From NCBI GenBank assembly GCA_025667525.1, contig CM046878.1, positions 82,852,196-82,916,195 of the forward strand: a stretch of DNA of 64,000 nt. The letters run 5' to 3'. A program made the translations under genes and the position numbers. Shown piece after piece: positions 54,461 through 64,000 of this stretch; position 1 is the first letter of the stretch, and every line of letters begins with the position of its first letter. Origin of the DNA: Glebionis coronaria (Eukaryota > Streptophyta > Magnoliopsida > Asterales > Asteraceae). The notes under the pieces were generated by a model. That model searched no databases. It saw only the letters and a list, made by a program, of their open reading frames with translations, and was not told the origin of the DNA.

Positions 54461-54477
54461 CTCCCTTAGGGGGAGAT
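54461..54477 (+). other. Polypurine tract of element B
   Basis: CCCTTAGGGGGAGAT lies against the 3' LTR. The same tract plus the first about 12 bases of the LTR also occurs at about 54347-54375. Confidence 0.8.
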
Positions 54478-54799
54478 TGTTGGAAATACGTTTTAACGTA
54501 TTTATGAAGGATCGGTCGCTCCAACGATATATTAATGTATTAGGCTCGTGATCCAGTTTGTACTAAATATAGTCCATATAGCCCACGTGTAGGGTGGGCT
54601 ATATATACCCCTCCTAGCATGTTAGGAGGGGTGGTTCATTCATTTACATCTTTTCATTTAATCATACACATCTTTCTCTCTCTACTTTTTCTTTTCTCTC
54701 CTTTCTCTCTCTACACCTCATCTCCATCTTCCTCCTTCCACCATCTTTTCAATAGATCCATCCATCATTTACCAAATCCTTAGAATTCGTAGACCTTCA
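54478..54799 (+). repeat. 3' LTR of element B
   Basis: 322 bp, homologous to 46577-46900. The outer edge CTTCA is followed by the GGTTT duplication. Confidence 0.93.
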
Positions 54800-54804
54800 G
54801 GTTT

Positions 54805-57476
54805 CATGGTTAAAAATTGTAAAGAAGCCAAGACGAAAAAGAATAAAGGCTGTTGAGTAACAAAAGATTAGTATAGAGTGTTACCGGGTGCATTTTTCAC
54901 TGTATTCCAACGATAGAGCGGGTGCCCATTAAATCAGGCGTCCTCCAGCTCTCTGGCATCTCCACAAATGAACGTTCCTCCGTAGTGACTTGTTTTTTTT
55001 GGCCCGTCAGGGAACGGCCATGGTTTAGTAAACCTGTGGAGGTGGCAGCTTATCAATCTGTTATGTATAAAATTATCATAGGCCGTTTAAGAGTATCATA
55101 TAAGTTATAGGGAAACAGAAAAGACCTAACGATGGTGCTAGTCCATGGCTGGCACCCGGTAGGCATGAACTGTTAGGCACACCACACGTTGGCATTCTGT
55201 TTTGGTAGGTTGGTCACCTTTGGCGAGTCAAAAAACAACAAAATATTAGGGAACGCGACACGGGCATACGTTTTTTTACCGTTTGTACCTGACATTGACA
55301 TACCTTCCTGCAAGCATAGTCCAAGTTAGGCTGCGATCAAATGAATCTGCTAGCAGGTCCTAAACGGTAGAATACGCGACCAAGGCAATATGGCAAGCAC
55401 ACGCCATAAAATGTTGTTGATGGCCTGTGGTAAGCAAATGTCAGACACAGGAAAAAAGAGCTAAGGTTGTTAAGACAAAAGTTGACCAAAAGGAGAAAAG
55501 AATGTAACACTTACCAGACAGCTGGCGCGGGATACAAAAGCACAATTTAGATGCCCTGTGGTAGAACCCGGTGACACGCGAGAGTTTTTTTGTGTTTTTG
55601 GTATTTGAAGGCTCAGATAAGCGAGCAACGGATATGAGGAGACATGCACTCTGGCTGCAAACCCACCAACATTGCCCCGCCAAGAAGTACATAATCCGGT
55701 TAACGCTCAAGTCTAATCATCATTGCCTCTTTCAATGTTCTAAAAGATACACAGCCTCAGGCAAAACAATGATGGTTGCGAGTGCATGGCCGCCCCGCAA
55801 AAAAAACAACTTTACCAGGCACTGCTTATCAAAGCAACCAAACGACACTGGATTACCCTTTATATGTCACCCCGACAAGATCCAAGTCACCTTCTATTTA
55901 CCTACGAGTATTACCCTTTATATTATACAGGGGAAGCACGTCTCCATAGAAATAGTGATCCCCCCCACACCCTTATTAAACTATGTTATTTTCTTTCCCT
56001 CACAAAGGGTGTCTTCCCTCAAAAAAATCACACACACAAAACAAGCACCGTTGGTTCCAACGGACAGTTGGTAAACCGGGATGACTGCAACCTTCAAAGG
56101 TCACCCCGCCAAGATCCAAGTCACCTTATTTCGCACAATTTATGGATCCAAGTCGCGACTGTGCAGAGAAAGTGGCTACACTCTCCATGGCTGCAAACTT
56201 AAAAGTTCGCCCTGCCAAGACACGAATGTTTTCATAAATTAAGGGAACTTTTTATGTCGATTCAGGCCACCAATTTTTAGCTTTATAGCGTTGGCTCAGA
56301 TAAGGCGCAATTTGATACAAAGAGTGATTAACCGGCATGGCTGCAACCTTCAAAGGTAACCCCCGCCAAGATCCAATCCACCTTCTCTTTACCTACGCGT
56401 ACTTAAATTCATCACAGCCCGGCAACGTAAATATCAGTTGACCTCTTGGCATTGCCTCTTAATCAGCCAAAAACCCAACTGTTTAAGCCCACAAACCCAA
56501 TGTCCGTGTGACCCTTCTCATATCATCAATCCCACACAACAAACAATCCTAACCTGTTAACAACATCTTGGTATCAAAAACCCACAACAAATTAGCTGTT
56601 ATTGTGGGTATATATATGGGTGGCATGGGATAAGCATCTACGGTCACCATGGGTACATCCCTTTATGAAACGAGCACACATGATCAATTTCTTGTAGCCA
56701 CCACACAATCAAACGATACCAATTAAGGATTTCCTTTAGCCACCACCCAATCAAACAAACACAATTGAGGATTAGCGACCAATTACCCTTTTTGGTACAA
56801 AGAGTGGTTAACCGGCATGGCTGCAACCTTCAAAGGTCACCCCGCTAAGATCTAAGGCACCTTCTCTTTATCTACGCGTACTTAAATTCATCACAGCCGA
56901 CATGACAACGCAAATATCAGGTGGCCTCTTGGTATTGCCTCTTAATCAGCCAAAACCCCAACTGTTTAAGCCCACAAACCCAATGTCCGTGTGACCCTTC
57001 TCATATCATCAATCCCACACAACAAACAATCCTAACTTGTTAACAACATATTGGTATCAAAACCCACACAAAGTAGCCCAACTTTTTGTTTTATATTAAA
57101 AAGGCTACTAATTTGACTACACTTGAAAACTTATTGAATCCCCAAAAAGAATGAAATAAAACAAATCTAATACCTTGTAATCTCGCGGACACGCAGCGGG
57201 ACATATGCAAGAACAAATATGGATCCAAGTCGTGACTGTGAGGCAGAGAAAGCGGCTACACTCGCCATGGCTGCAAACTTAAGAGTTTGCCCAGTCAAGA
57301 CACGAATGTTTTCAAAAATCAAGGGAACTTTTTATATCGATTCAGGCCACCAATTTTTAGCTTTATAGCGTTGGCTCAGATAAAGCGTAATCTGGTACGA
57401 AGAGTGGTTAACCGGCATGGCTGCAACCTTCAAAGGTCACCCCGCCAAGATCCAAGCCACCTTCTCTTTACGTACG
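54805..57476. repeat. Repeat field with ATGGCTGCAACC motif and 1.08-kb tandem duplication
   Basis: No gene supported. 56142-56345 recurs at 57220-57424, giving a duplication step of about 1.08 kb. Inside the first unit, 56334-56584 recurs at 56815-57065. A motif beginning CATGGCTGCAACCTTCAAAG and ending CACCCCGCCAAGATCC occurs at about 56076 (headless), 56195, 56335, 56816, 57267 and 57417. It has a small internal palindrome ACCTT/AAGGT. The last copy is cut by the Athila-like LTR at 57477. Confidence 0.7.
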
Positions 57477-59100
57477 TGATAGGTGTGTAAACACCCATCC
57501 TTTTACCACTTAATTCGGGCTAAAACGAGACCAAAACACGTATTTAATATCATTTGTTTGGAATTATGCGTGGTTTTTGTGTTTATTGTGTTTTCAGAGC
57601 CAACCGGATAAATATTGAAGAAAACATGGGATTGCACGGGTTTTACTGAAGAAAAAGACTCAAGATAAAGTCTATTGTCCAAGAGATGCAAAAGATTTGA
57701 AGTCGCTGGGCCTATTCGAAGATTTATCGAAGAAAAGGACCAAAGATGGAAGATTTATATAAAGTCGAAGAAACTCAAGTCAATAAAACGAAGAAATTAA
57801 AAGACGAGTTGAATTTAATCGACAACAAATCCCGAATCAGAATCGAAAACGGAAACTTTTCTGAAAAGACGAAAAGACACGAAGAACGGGAGAAAGCCCA
57901 CTCACCAACCAAAGGAAACACCTATAAATAGGCCATCCCACACACATTAGTTAGCTAGTTTTTCTTTCTTCCTCCCCTTTCTTTTCCTCCTGGTTCGTAG
58001 AACACCATCACCACTAGGGTGATTGGTGATTTTTATTATTAGTTCTTTGATCTTGTAATGTTAATCCTTGTTTCATCTTGTCAAAACATTAATCATTCAA
58101 TTCAAAGTTCTTGTTTAATCTTTCATTTCATCTTGTTCATCTCCATTTTTATCTTCAAGTTCTTAAGTTTTATTTTTCTTGATTTGATCTTCAAAAGTTG
58201 TTTGGATTTGTGTTTTTATTAGTGGGATTTGTTGCTTATATTGTCTAAATGATTTGTGTTTAAATTGGTAAAACCTTTTTAAGTGTTTGATTTGATTTTG
58301 ATTAAAAACCTGTGTTCCGTGTTCTTAGTTACTGTTTCTGTATCTGGGTTTCCAAAGTTCCGAACCAAGACAAAAAGTTCCGAATGAAGGCTTCATTCGG
58401 AAACTTCCGAACCAAACACTAAGTTCCGGATCAGTGACTTCCGGATCAGCAACTTCCGAATCAACCTTCATCCGGAAGGTTCCGAATCAGGCCATAAGTT
58501 CCGAACCAGTTATTCATTCGGAAGTTTAAAACTTCCGAACCAGTGACTTCCGGACGAGACAAAAGTTCCGAATCAGGCCATAAGTTCCGAACCAGTTATT
58601 CATTCGGAAGTTTAAAACTTCCGAACCAGTGACTTCCGGACGAGACAAAAGTTCCGAATCAGCAACTTCCGACTCAGCAAGTTCCGAATGAACATTCATT
58701 TGGAAAGTTCCGGATGAGTATGTTCCGAATGAGCAAGTTCCGGATGAGTGAATAGTGTCTTCCGAATCAGTTAGTTCCGAATCAATTATTTTTGAGTATT
58801 TTAATGCTATTGTTTTACTGTTGATTAATTTACTGTTTCTCTACTCATATTTCACAATTTATTTGTTAACTTTAATTTTAATTTGATTCTATTTTGAACT
58901 TTAAATTTTCAACCAAGTTTTTGTTAAATCTTGATTAGAGTAATTACCTTTGATTTAAACCTTCATTTCCACTTTTTATTAGAATAGAAAACCAAACCCC
59001 TTTATTTAGTAACCAAGAACAATCATTCCACTTAAGGCCTAGATCAATTCGAGAGGATATCGAGAGACTAAAATTGAACCCACAGCAAATCAGTGTATCA
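57477..59100 (+). repeat. 5' LTR of the Athila-like element
   Basis: Begins TGATAGGTGTGTAAACACCC and ends GTGTATCA before the primer site. A TTCCGAA array lies in its second half. A TATAAATAGG box at about 57921-57930 is a good promoter candidate. Confidence 0.88.
58360..58790 (+). repeat. TTCCGAA/TTCCGGA repeats inside the Athila-like LTR
   Basis: About 25 irregular copies of 11-16 bp units such as AGTTCCGAATCAG, ACTTCCGAACCAG and TTCCGGATGAG, including a larger direct duplication (58490-58570 and 58570-58650). This position corresponds to the GGAATG array in the non-autonomous relative. Confidence 0.9.
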
Positions 59101-59102
59101 AA

Positions 59103-59117
59103 TGGCGCCGCTGCCGG
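59103..59117 (+). other. Primer-binding site of the Athila-like element
   Basis: TGGCGCCGCTGCCGG lies two bases after the LTR. It differs by one base from the site in the non-autonomous relative. Confidence 0.85.
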
Positions 59118-59316
59118 CTCTTCTCGTTAAGATCAAAAGTTTTTTGTGAGAAAATTGGATTTTGGGATCCGTTCCCCGTGAACGTTACTTTTTTCAAAAA
59201 TATTCAAAAACACTAAAAAATATAAAATTTTCAAAAAATCCTAAAAATTAAAAAAAAACAATAAAAACCAAAAATATTTTTGCCTTGTTTTTCTTTGTTC
59301 GTTCTTTTGCAGGTGT

Positions 59317-62300
59317 ATGCGCACTCGATCCACGTCCTATCAAGAGCCCGAGCCTCTCGATAACTTAGACATGGCTGGTGTACAAAACAACAATAACATA
59401 CCACCTCCGAACAACAATAATAACAACAACAACCCGCCTTTCAACAATATGAATAACAACAACAATGAGCCCCTTCCGGATAATCGCCCAATGATTGAAC
59501 TGCTGCAAGCTCATGTTGATGGCAACACGGATCCAATTGTTATACCACCAATTGCCGCCAACAATTTCGAGCTCAAGTCAGGCTTTATCCAGATGGTCTC
59601 CGCTCAGCCATTCTTGGGACGCACCATTGATGATCCACATGACCATATCAAGAGGTTTCTACAACTCACCAACACGGTCAAGTTCAATGGAGTTTCGCAA
59701 GAAGTGATAAGGTTACAACTTTTTCCCTTTTCTTTAGAGGGACAAGCCCGGCATTGGCTTGCTAAGGAACCGCCACAGAGTATTCTCTCGTGGACGGATT
59801 TGGAAACAAAGTTCATCAATTACTTTTTTCCACCCTCCCGTACTACCGCTTTGCGGAATGAGATTATAAACTTTGAACAAAAGTACGATGAGTCATTCAG
59901 TGAATCTTGGGATCGTTTTAAAGATCTTTTAAGAAAATGCCCACAACATGGTTTTACCAAAGTACATCAAATAAATACTTTTTACAATGGTTTAAGCATG
60001 AGTGACCAAGATTCACTGAATAGTGCCTCAGGGGGTAATTTACTGGCTAAGACTTCCAATGCTGCTTGGGATATCATTGAGAACAAGTCTCGTGTGCAAA
60101 CCAAGAGCGTTAGGACCAATGTTGCTAGTGCTAGCACTAATGACAGCGACAAGCGACTTGACAAAATCACCACGCTTCTTGAATCGCTTGTCACCCACAC
60201 CGTCAGCAACAACAACAGCAACAACGCTAAGAACGCACAAGTCAACGCTGTCAGCCAACCTTGTGAGATATGCGGTGGTCCCCATTCTTACACAACTTGT
60301 ACCGCCACCCAAGATTACCCTGCTGAGAATGTGAATGCGGCATATGGCACCTACCAACAACCTGCTTATCAAGCAAAACCCCAAGGTGACCGTAACTTGC
60401 TTAGCTACCGCAGCAACAACTATCTTTCACCACCTGGCTTTCCTCCAACCAACCAAAACCAACAACAAAACCTTAACCGCCCTACTCAACAACAACAACA
60501 ACCTCGACAACCATACGTCCCACCTCACAAGCAGCAACAACCACCTCAACGTAACAATCAAGTCTACCAACAACCAGCTTACCAACCACCTGCATACAAT
60601 GCTCCTTCAAACCAAACCAACACTGCACTACACCAAGAGGTCGCCACCTATATGAGGACCAATGATGTGATAGTGGGAAATCTACAAGAAGAAGTGCGCA
60701 ATTTGAAGGCAGATCTGGTCAAGCAAGGAAACGATTTGCGTGCTGATATGAGAAACACGTTGGATAGCCAGACTAATGATCTGAGGAACATGATGGCTAG
60801 TTTTTTCCAAAGTAGTCAACCCTCTTCTTCGGGTACTCTTCCGAGTAACACCGTTGCGAACCCAAGAGGGGAGATGAAAGCAATCACTACTAGAAGTGGT
60901 AAAGGTACCAAGGAACCCGAGCTTCCTATACCGCCACCGGTGGTTGTGACTAAGGAAAACGAGTCGCCTGCTCCTATTCCTCCTCCTTCCCCAATTTCTC
61001 CACCTCTTCTTTCTACCCCTCCTCCACCCGTGGTTGTGAGTGATCCTATACTCCCAAAGCCTTCCTCTTCTTCCAATATACCTTATCCTTCTAGGTTGAG
61101 GAAAGAGAAGCAAAAGAGCAAGGATGATATTCAGGTTTCTAACTTTCTTAAAATGTTTAAACAACTGAATTTCAATATCTCCTTCGCTGAGGCTCTCGCT
61201 CACATGCCCAAGTATGCTAAAATGTTTAAAGACCTTCTGAGCGACAAGGAAAAGCTCCTCGACATTGCCAACACCCAACTTAATGAGAACTGCTCCGCAG
61301 TGCTCTTAAGGAAATTACCAACCAAGCTTGGTGATCCGGGTCGTTTTCTTATCCCTAGCAATTTCCCGGGAGTAGAGAATTGCATGGCCCTAGCCGATCT
61401 AGGTGCCAGTATTAATCTCATGCCTCTAAGTGTTTGGAAGCAATTATCTCTCCCAGAGCTAGTCCCCACTAAAATGACTTTGGAATTGGCCAACCGTACG
61501 GTTGCTTATCCAGTGGGGATAGCCGAAGATGTTATCGTAGGAGTCGACAAATTCACCTTCCCTGCTGATTTTGTTGTCGTCGACTACGAAATGGACCCCC
61601 GTGTGCCACTTATTGTTGGTCGTCCATTCTTGAGGACCGGTCGCACTCTTATTGATGTTGAAGCCGGAGAGCTTATCATGAGAGTGGGTGACGACAAAGT
61701 AGTCTTCAATATGGGAAAGTTGTCTAAACAGCCGTATTCGTATGAGAGCGTTAATTGTATTGACGTTCTTGATGAGGCTTGTGAAGAACACTTTAATGAT
61801 GCTTGCAAAAGTATTCCTACATCTCTTCCCACTGTTGAGACCGTGTCCTCCATTGATTCATCGTTGTCTCTATTTGGAGATAGTGATTTATTCTGGAACA
61901 ATCTTGAAGATACCATGGGAGATGCGAATTTAGCTACTACTGATTCTCCCACCGAGGGGGATGAAGATATGAGTTTCTTTGACAATCTTCTCACCGAAGA
62001 CAATCCTTCGCCTCCATCTCCCACGGTCATTGCTATCGATACTCCGACTTTGAAAACGCCTCCCGTCGAAAATCCTCCGGATTTGGAACTTAAGGAGTTG
62101 CCGCCACATCTCGAGTATGTGTTCCTGGACGACAACAAGAAATCACCCGTCATTATTGCGAAGGATTTGAAAGATGAAGAGAAGACTCGCCTCGTTGCTG
62201 TGTTGAAAGCTCACAAGAAGGCTATTGCATGGAAAATCTCGGATATTCGTGGAATTGATCCTCACTTCTGCACACACAAAATTCTCATGGAGGACGACTA

Positions 62301-64000
62301 TAAGCCCACTATTCAAAGCCAACGAAGGGTGAATCCAAAAATCCATGAAGTCATCAAAACAGAGGTTATCAAACTTCTTGATGAGGGTATGATCTACCCT
62401 ATTTCGGATTCACCGTGGGTTAGTCCAATCCATTGTGTGCCCAAGAAGGGCGGAATAACCGTTGTTCCCAATGAACACAACGAGTTGATTCCCACTCGTC
62501 TCGTTACTGGGTGGAGAGTTTGTATAGACTACCGCAAACTCAATGATGCCACGAGAAAGGATCATTTCCCTCTACCTTTCATGGACCAAATGCTTGAACG
62601 ATTAGCCGGTAATGAATATTACTGCTTTTTGGATGGTTTCTCGGGTTATTTTCAAATACCCATCGATCCCCAAGATCAAGAGAAGACTACATTCACTTGT
62701 CCCTATGGCACTTTCGCTTACAAAAGAATGCCTTTTGGCTTATGTAATGCGCCCGGGACTTTCCAAAGGTGTATGTTAGCTATCTTCCATGACATGGTTG
62801 AACAAACCATGGAAGTCTTCATGGATGATTTCTCGGTCTTCGGGGATTCCTTCTCTGCTTGCCTTGCCAATTTAGAACGTATGCTAAAGCGGTGCGAAGA
62901 CACTCGCCTTGTTCTAAATTGGGAAAAATGCCATTTTATGGTAAAAGAAGGCGTCGTGCTTGGACATAAGATTTCGAAAGCCGGTCTTGAAGTAGACCGT
63001 GCTAAAGTTGATGTTATAGCAAAGTTGCCTCCACCTTCCACTGTGAAGGGTGTGAGAAGTTTCTTGGGTCATGCGGGCTTCTACCGTCGATTTATCAAAG
63101 ACTTTTCTCAAATCGCTCGCCCGATGACCCACCTCTTGGAAAAAGATACTCCTTTTCTCTTTTCCAAAGAGTGCCTTGATGCCTTCAACTCGCTTAAGGA
63201 TAAGCTAACTAAGGCACCCGTCTTGGTTACCCCTAATTGGGAGCTGCCCTTTGAGTTGATGTGCGATGCTAGTGATTTTGCTATTGGAGCGGTTCTTGGA
63301 CAAAGAGTGAACAAACACTTCCAACCGATCCATTACGCTAGCAAGACAATGACTGGGGCACAATTGCATTATACGACAACTGAGAAAGAGCTTTTAGCTG
63401 TTGTCTATGCTTTTGAAAAATTCCGCCCCTATCTTGTCCTTTCCACCACCACTGTGTACACCGATCATTCCGCGTTGAAGTACTTGTTGACAAAGCAAGA
63501 TTCCAAACCAAGACTTCTTCGTTGGGTTTTGCTGCTCCAGGAATTTAAAATCGACATCCGCGATAAAAAAGGAGCAGAAAACCTAGCCGCGGACCATCTT
63601 AGTAGACTTGAGGATCCATACCAAGGGGATCATCCGACCAAAGAAATCAATGATTCTTTTCCCTTGGAGACCTTAATGTCTATAAACTCGAAGCCGAATG
63701 AAACCCCGTGGTTTGCGGACTTTGCAAACTACTTGGCGGGTGGAATTCTCAAGGAAGGGTTGACGTCCCAGCAAAAGAAGAAGTTCTTTACCGACATCAA
63801 GACTTACTTTTGGGACGACCCTTACCTATTCAAACAATGTGCTGATTTGATAATTCGCCGATGTGTTGATGGACCGGCAGCGTCGGACATCCTTGATGCT
63901 TGCCACAAAGGACCCACCGGTGGTCACTTTGGTCCCAACTACACCGCAAAGAAAGTGTTTGATTCGGGATTTTATTGGCCCTCCATATATCGTGATGCTC
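59317..64000 (+). CDS. Athila-like Gag-Pol polyprotein (partial, first 1561 codons)
   Basis: ATG at 59317 after TTTTGCAGGTGT (a splice-acceptor-like context). I find no stop to base 64000. An Asn-rich N terminus leads to a retrotransposon Gag domain from residue about 83 ([36 protein letters not shown]). A zinc motif [13 protein letters not shown] follows at about 316-328, then a Gln/Pro-rich linker. The aspartic protease is at about 690-700 ([17 protein letters not shown]) and [13 protein letters not shown] follows it. The reverse transcriptase has [11 protein letters not shown] with the catalytic DD at about 1169-1170. RNase H begins at [15 protein letters not shown] (about 1317). The H2C2 finger of the integrase ([18 protein letters not shown]) is at the window edge. 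Confidence 0.92.
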   Translation, partial: MRTRSTSYQEPEPLDNLDMAGVQNNNNIPPPNNNNNNNNPPFNNMNNNNNEPLPDNRPMIELLQAHVDGNTDPIVIPPIAANNFELKSGFIQMVSAQPFLGRTIDDPHDHIKRFLQLTNTVKFNGVSQEVIRLQLFPFSLEGQARHWLAKEPPQSILSWTDLETKFINYFFPPSRTTALRNEIINFEQKYDESFSESWDRFKDLLRKCPQHGFTKVHQINTFYNGLSMSDQDSLNSASGGNLLAKTSNAAWDIIENKSRVQTKSVRTNVASASTNDSDKRLDKITTLLESLVTHTVSNNNSNNAKNAQVNAVSQPCEICGGPHSYTTCTATQDYPAENVNAAYGTYQQPAYQAKPQGDRNLLSYRSNNYLSPPGFPPTNQNQQQNLNRPTQQQQQPRQPYVPPHKQQQPPQRNNQVYQQPAYQPPAYNAPSNQTNTALHQEVATYMRTNDVIVGNLQEEVRNLKADLVKQGNDLRADMRNTLDSQTNDLRNMMASFFQSSQPSSSGTLPSNTVANPRGEMKAITTRSGKGTKEPELPIPPPVVVTKENESPAPIPPPSPISPPLLSTPPPPVVVSDPILPKPSSSSNIPYPSRLRKEKQKSKDDIQVSNFLKMFKQLNFNISFAEALAHMPKYAKMFKDLLSDKEKLLDIANTQLNENCSAVLLRKLPTKLGDPGRFLIPSNFPGVENCMALADLGASINLMPLSVWKQLSLPELVPTKMTLELANRTVAYPVGIAEDVIVGVDKFTFPADFVVVDYEMDPRVPLIVGRPFLRTGRTLIDVEAGELIMRVGDDKVVFNMGKLSKQPYSYESVNCIDVLDEACEEHFNDACKSIPTSLPTVETVSSIDSSLSLFGDSDLFWNNLEDTMGDANLATTDSPTEGDEDMSFFDNLLTEDNPSPPSPTVIAIDTPTLKTPPVENPPDLELKELPPHLEYVFLDDNKKSPVIIAKDLKDEEKTRLVAVLKAHKKAIAWKISDIRGIDPHFCTHKILMEDDYKPTIQSQRRVNPKIHEVIKTEVIKLLDEGMIYPISDSPWVSPIHCVPKKGGITVVPNEHNELIPTRLVTGWRVCIDYRKLNDATRKDHFPLPFMDQMLERLAGNEYYCFLDGFSGYFQIPIDPQDQEKTTFTCPYGTFAYKRMPFGLCNAPGTFQRCMLAIFHDMVEQTMEVFMDDFSVFGDSFSACLANLERMLKRCEDTRLVLNWEKCHFMVKEGVVLGHKISKAGLEVDRAKVDVIAKLPPPSTVKGVRSFLGHAGFYRRFIKDFSQIARPMTHLLEKDTPFLFSKECLDAFNSLKDKLTKAPVLVTPNWELPFELMCDASDFAIGAVLGQRVNKHFQPIHYASKTMTGAQLHYTTTEKELLAVVYAFEKFRPYLVLSTTTVYTDHSALKYLLTKQDSKPRLLRWVLLLQEFKIDIRDKKGAENLAADHLSRLEDPYQGDHPTKEINDSFPLETLMSINSKPNETPWFADFANYLAGGILKEGLTSQQKKKFFTDIKTYFWDDPYLFKQCADLIIRRCVDGPAASDILDACHKGPTGGHFGPNYTAKKVFDSGFYWPSIYRDA

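Larger units (their letters stand above)
46577..54799 (+). mobile_element. Non-autonomous copia-type LTR retrotransposon, element B
   Basis: LTRs 46577-46900 and 54478-54799 are flanked by GGTTT (46572-46576 and 54800-54804). It has the same architecture as element A but lies in plus orientation: primer site, TTCCGAA array, G-poor leader, gag-like ORF, stem-loop array, long 3' non-coding part and purine tract. The LTRs differ from each other at numerous places, including small indels, so this insertion is older than A. No pol domains. Confidence 0.93.
57477..64000 (+). mobile_element. Autonomous Athila-like Ty3/gypsy retrotransposon, 5' part
   Basis: 5' LTR (57477-59100), Athila-type primer site and one uninterrupted gag-pol frame that leaves the window. 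Its LTR ends match those of the non-autonomous element at 5215-12825. The 3' LTR and any env-like region are outside the window. Intact coding suggests a young and possibly functional copy. Confidence 0.92.

Noticed and set aside
55571..56202. Overlapping 167- and 138-residue plus-strand ORFs
   Set aside because: Two frames open over the same repeat DNA, containing copies of a dispersed motif. Not conserved between the duplicated units.
60040..62153. Several 100-200 residue minus-strand ORFs and short plus-strand ORFs in the Athila-like region
   Set aside because: Antisense or out-of-frame shadows of the gag-pol frame.

Overview
This is a plant nuclear window, about 85% of it mobile DNA. The retroelement families, in particular a cysteine-rich ORF paired with an Athila-type LTR and large gag-like ORFs carrying a CKTCRKC / WxPTGRTFTLVG segment, resemble what I know from Asteraceae genomes (Anthemideae such as Tanacetum or Artemisia are plausible). 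That assignment is recall-based inference. Host genes are one apparently intact cytochrome P450 (CYP76-like, three exons, minus strand, 31627-38050) and a tandem set of three small helical-protein genes (43959-46285, plus strand).

Layout. 1-2170: 5' half of a Ty1/copia element (minus), open through the window edge. 3150-25493: a decayed Ty1/copia element (minus, here 'CopH') split into three coding pieces (3205-5214, 12826-13301, 22237-23676) by two later LTR elements: a 7.6-kb non-autonomous Athila-like element (5215-12825, target-site duplication AATAT) and an 8.9-kb non-autonomous copia-type element 'A' (13302-22236, duplication GACAT). A hAT-type DNA element (23954-24992, duplication AAATAGAT) sits in its leader. 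26106-31155: a young complete-length copia element (duplication GTTAG) with nearly identical LTRs, a gag frameshift and one in-frame stop. 31627-38050: the P450 gene, with a 3.4-kb Helitron filling its second intron and a partial exon-1 duplication in its first. 38584-38868: a tRNA-derived SINE upstream of the P450. 40851-41399: a second hAT-type element. 43959-46285: the small-gene array. 46577-54799: element 'B' (duplication GGTTT), a sibling of A in the opposite orientation. 54805-57476: a tandemly duplicated repeat field. 57477-64000: 5' part of an autonomous Athila-like Ty3/gypsy element with one long open gag-pol frame running off the edge.

How the parts relate. The Athila-like element at the right edge and the non-autonomous element at 5215-12825 share LTR ends and primer-binding site, so they look like an autonomous/non-autonomous pair. 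Elements A and B share LTRs, a 730-740 residue gag-like ORF and, just after it, an array of about 130-bp units. Each unit can fold into three consecutive stem-loops, and the stems change by compensatory substitutions between units. This RNA-structure array is the most interesting candidate for an undescribed feature here. All coordinates and alignments were made by eye; no database search was run.
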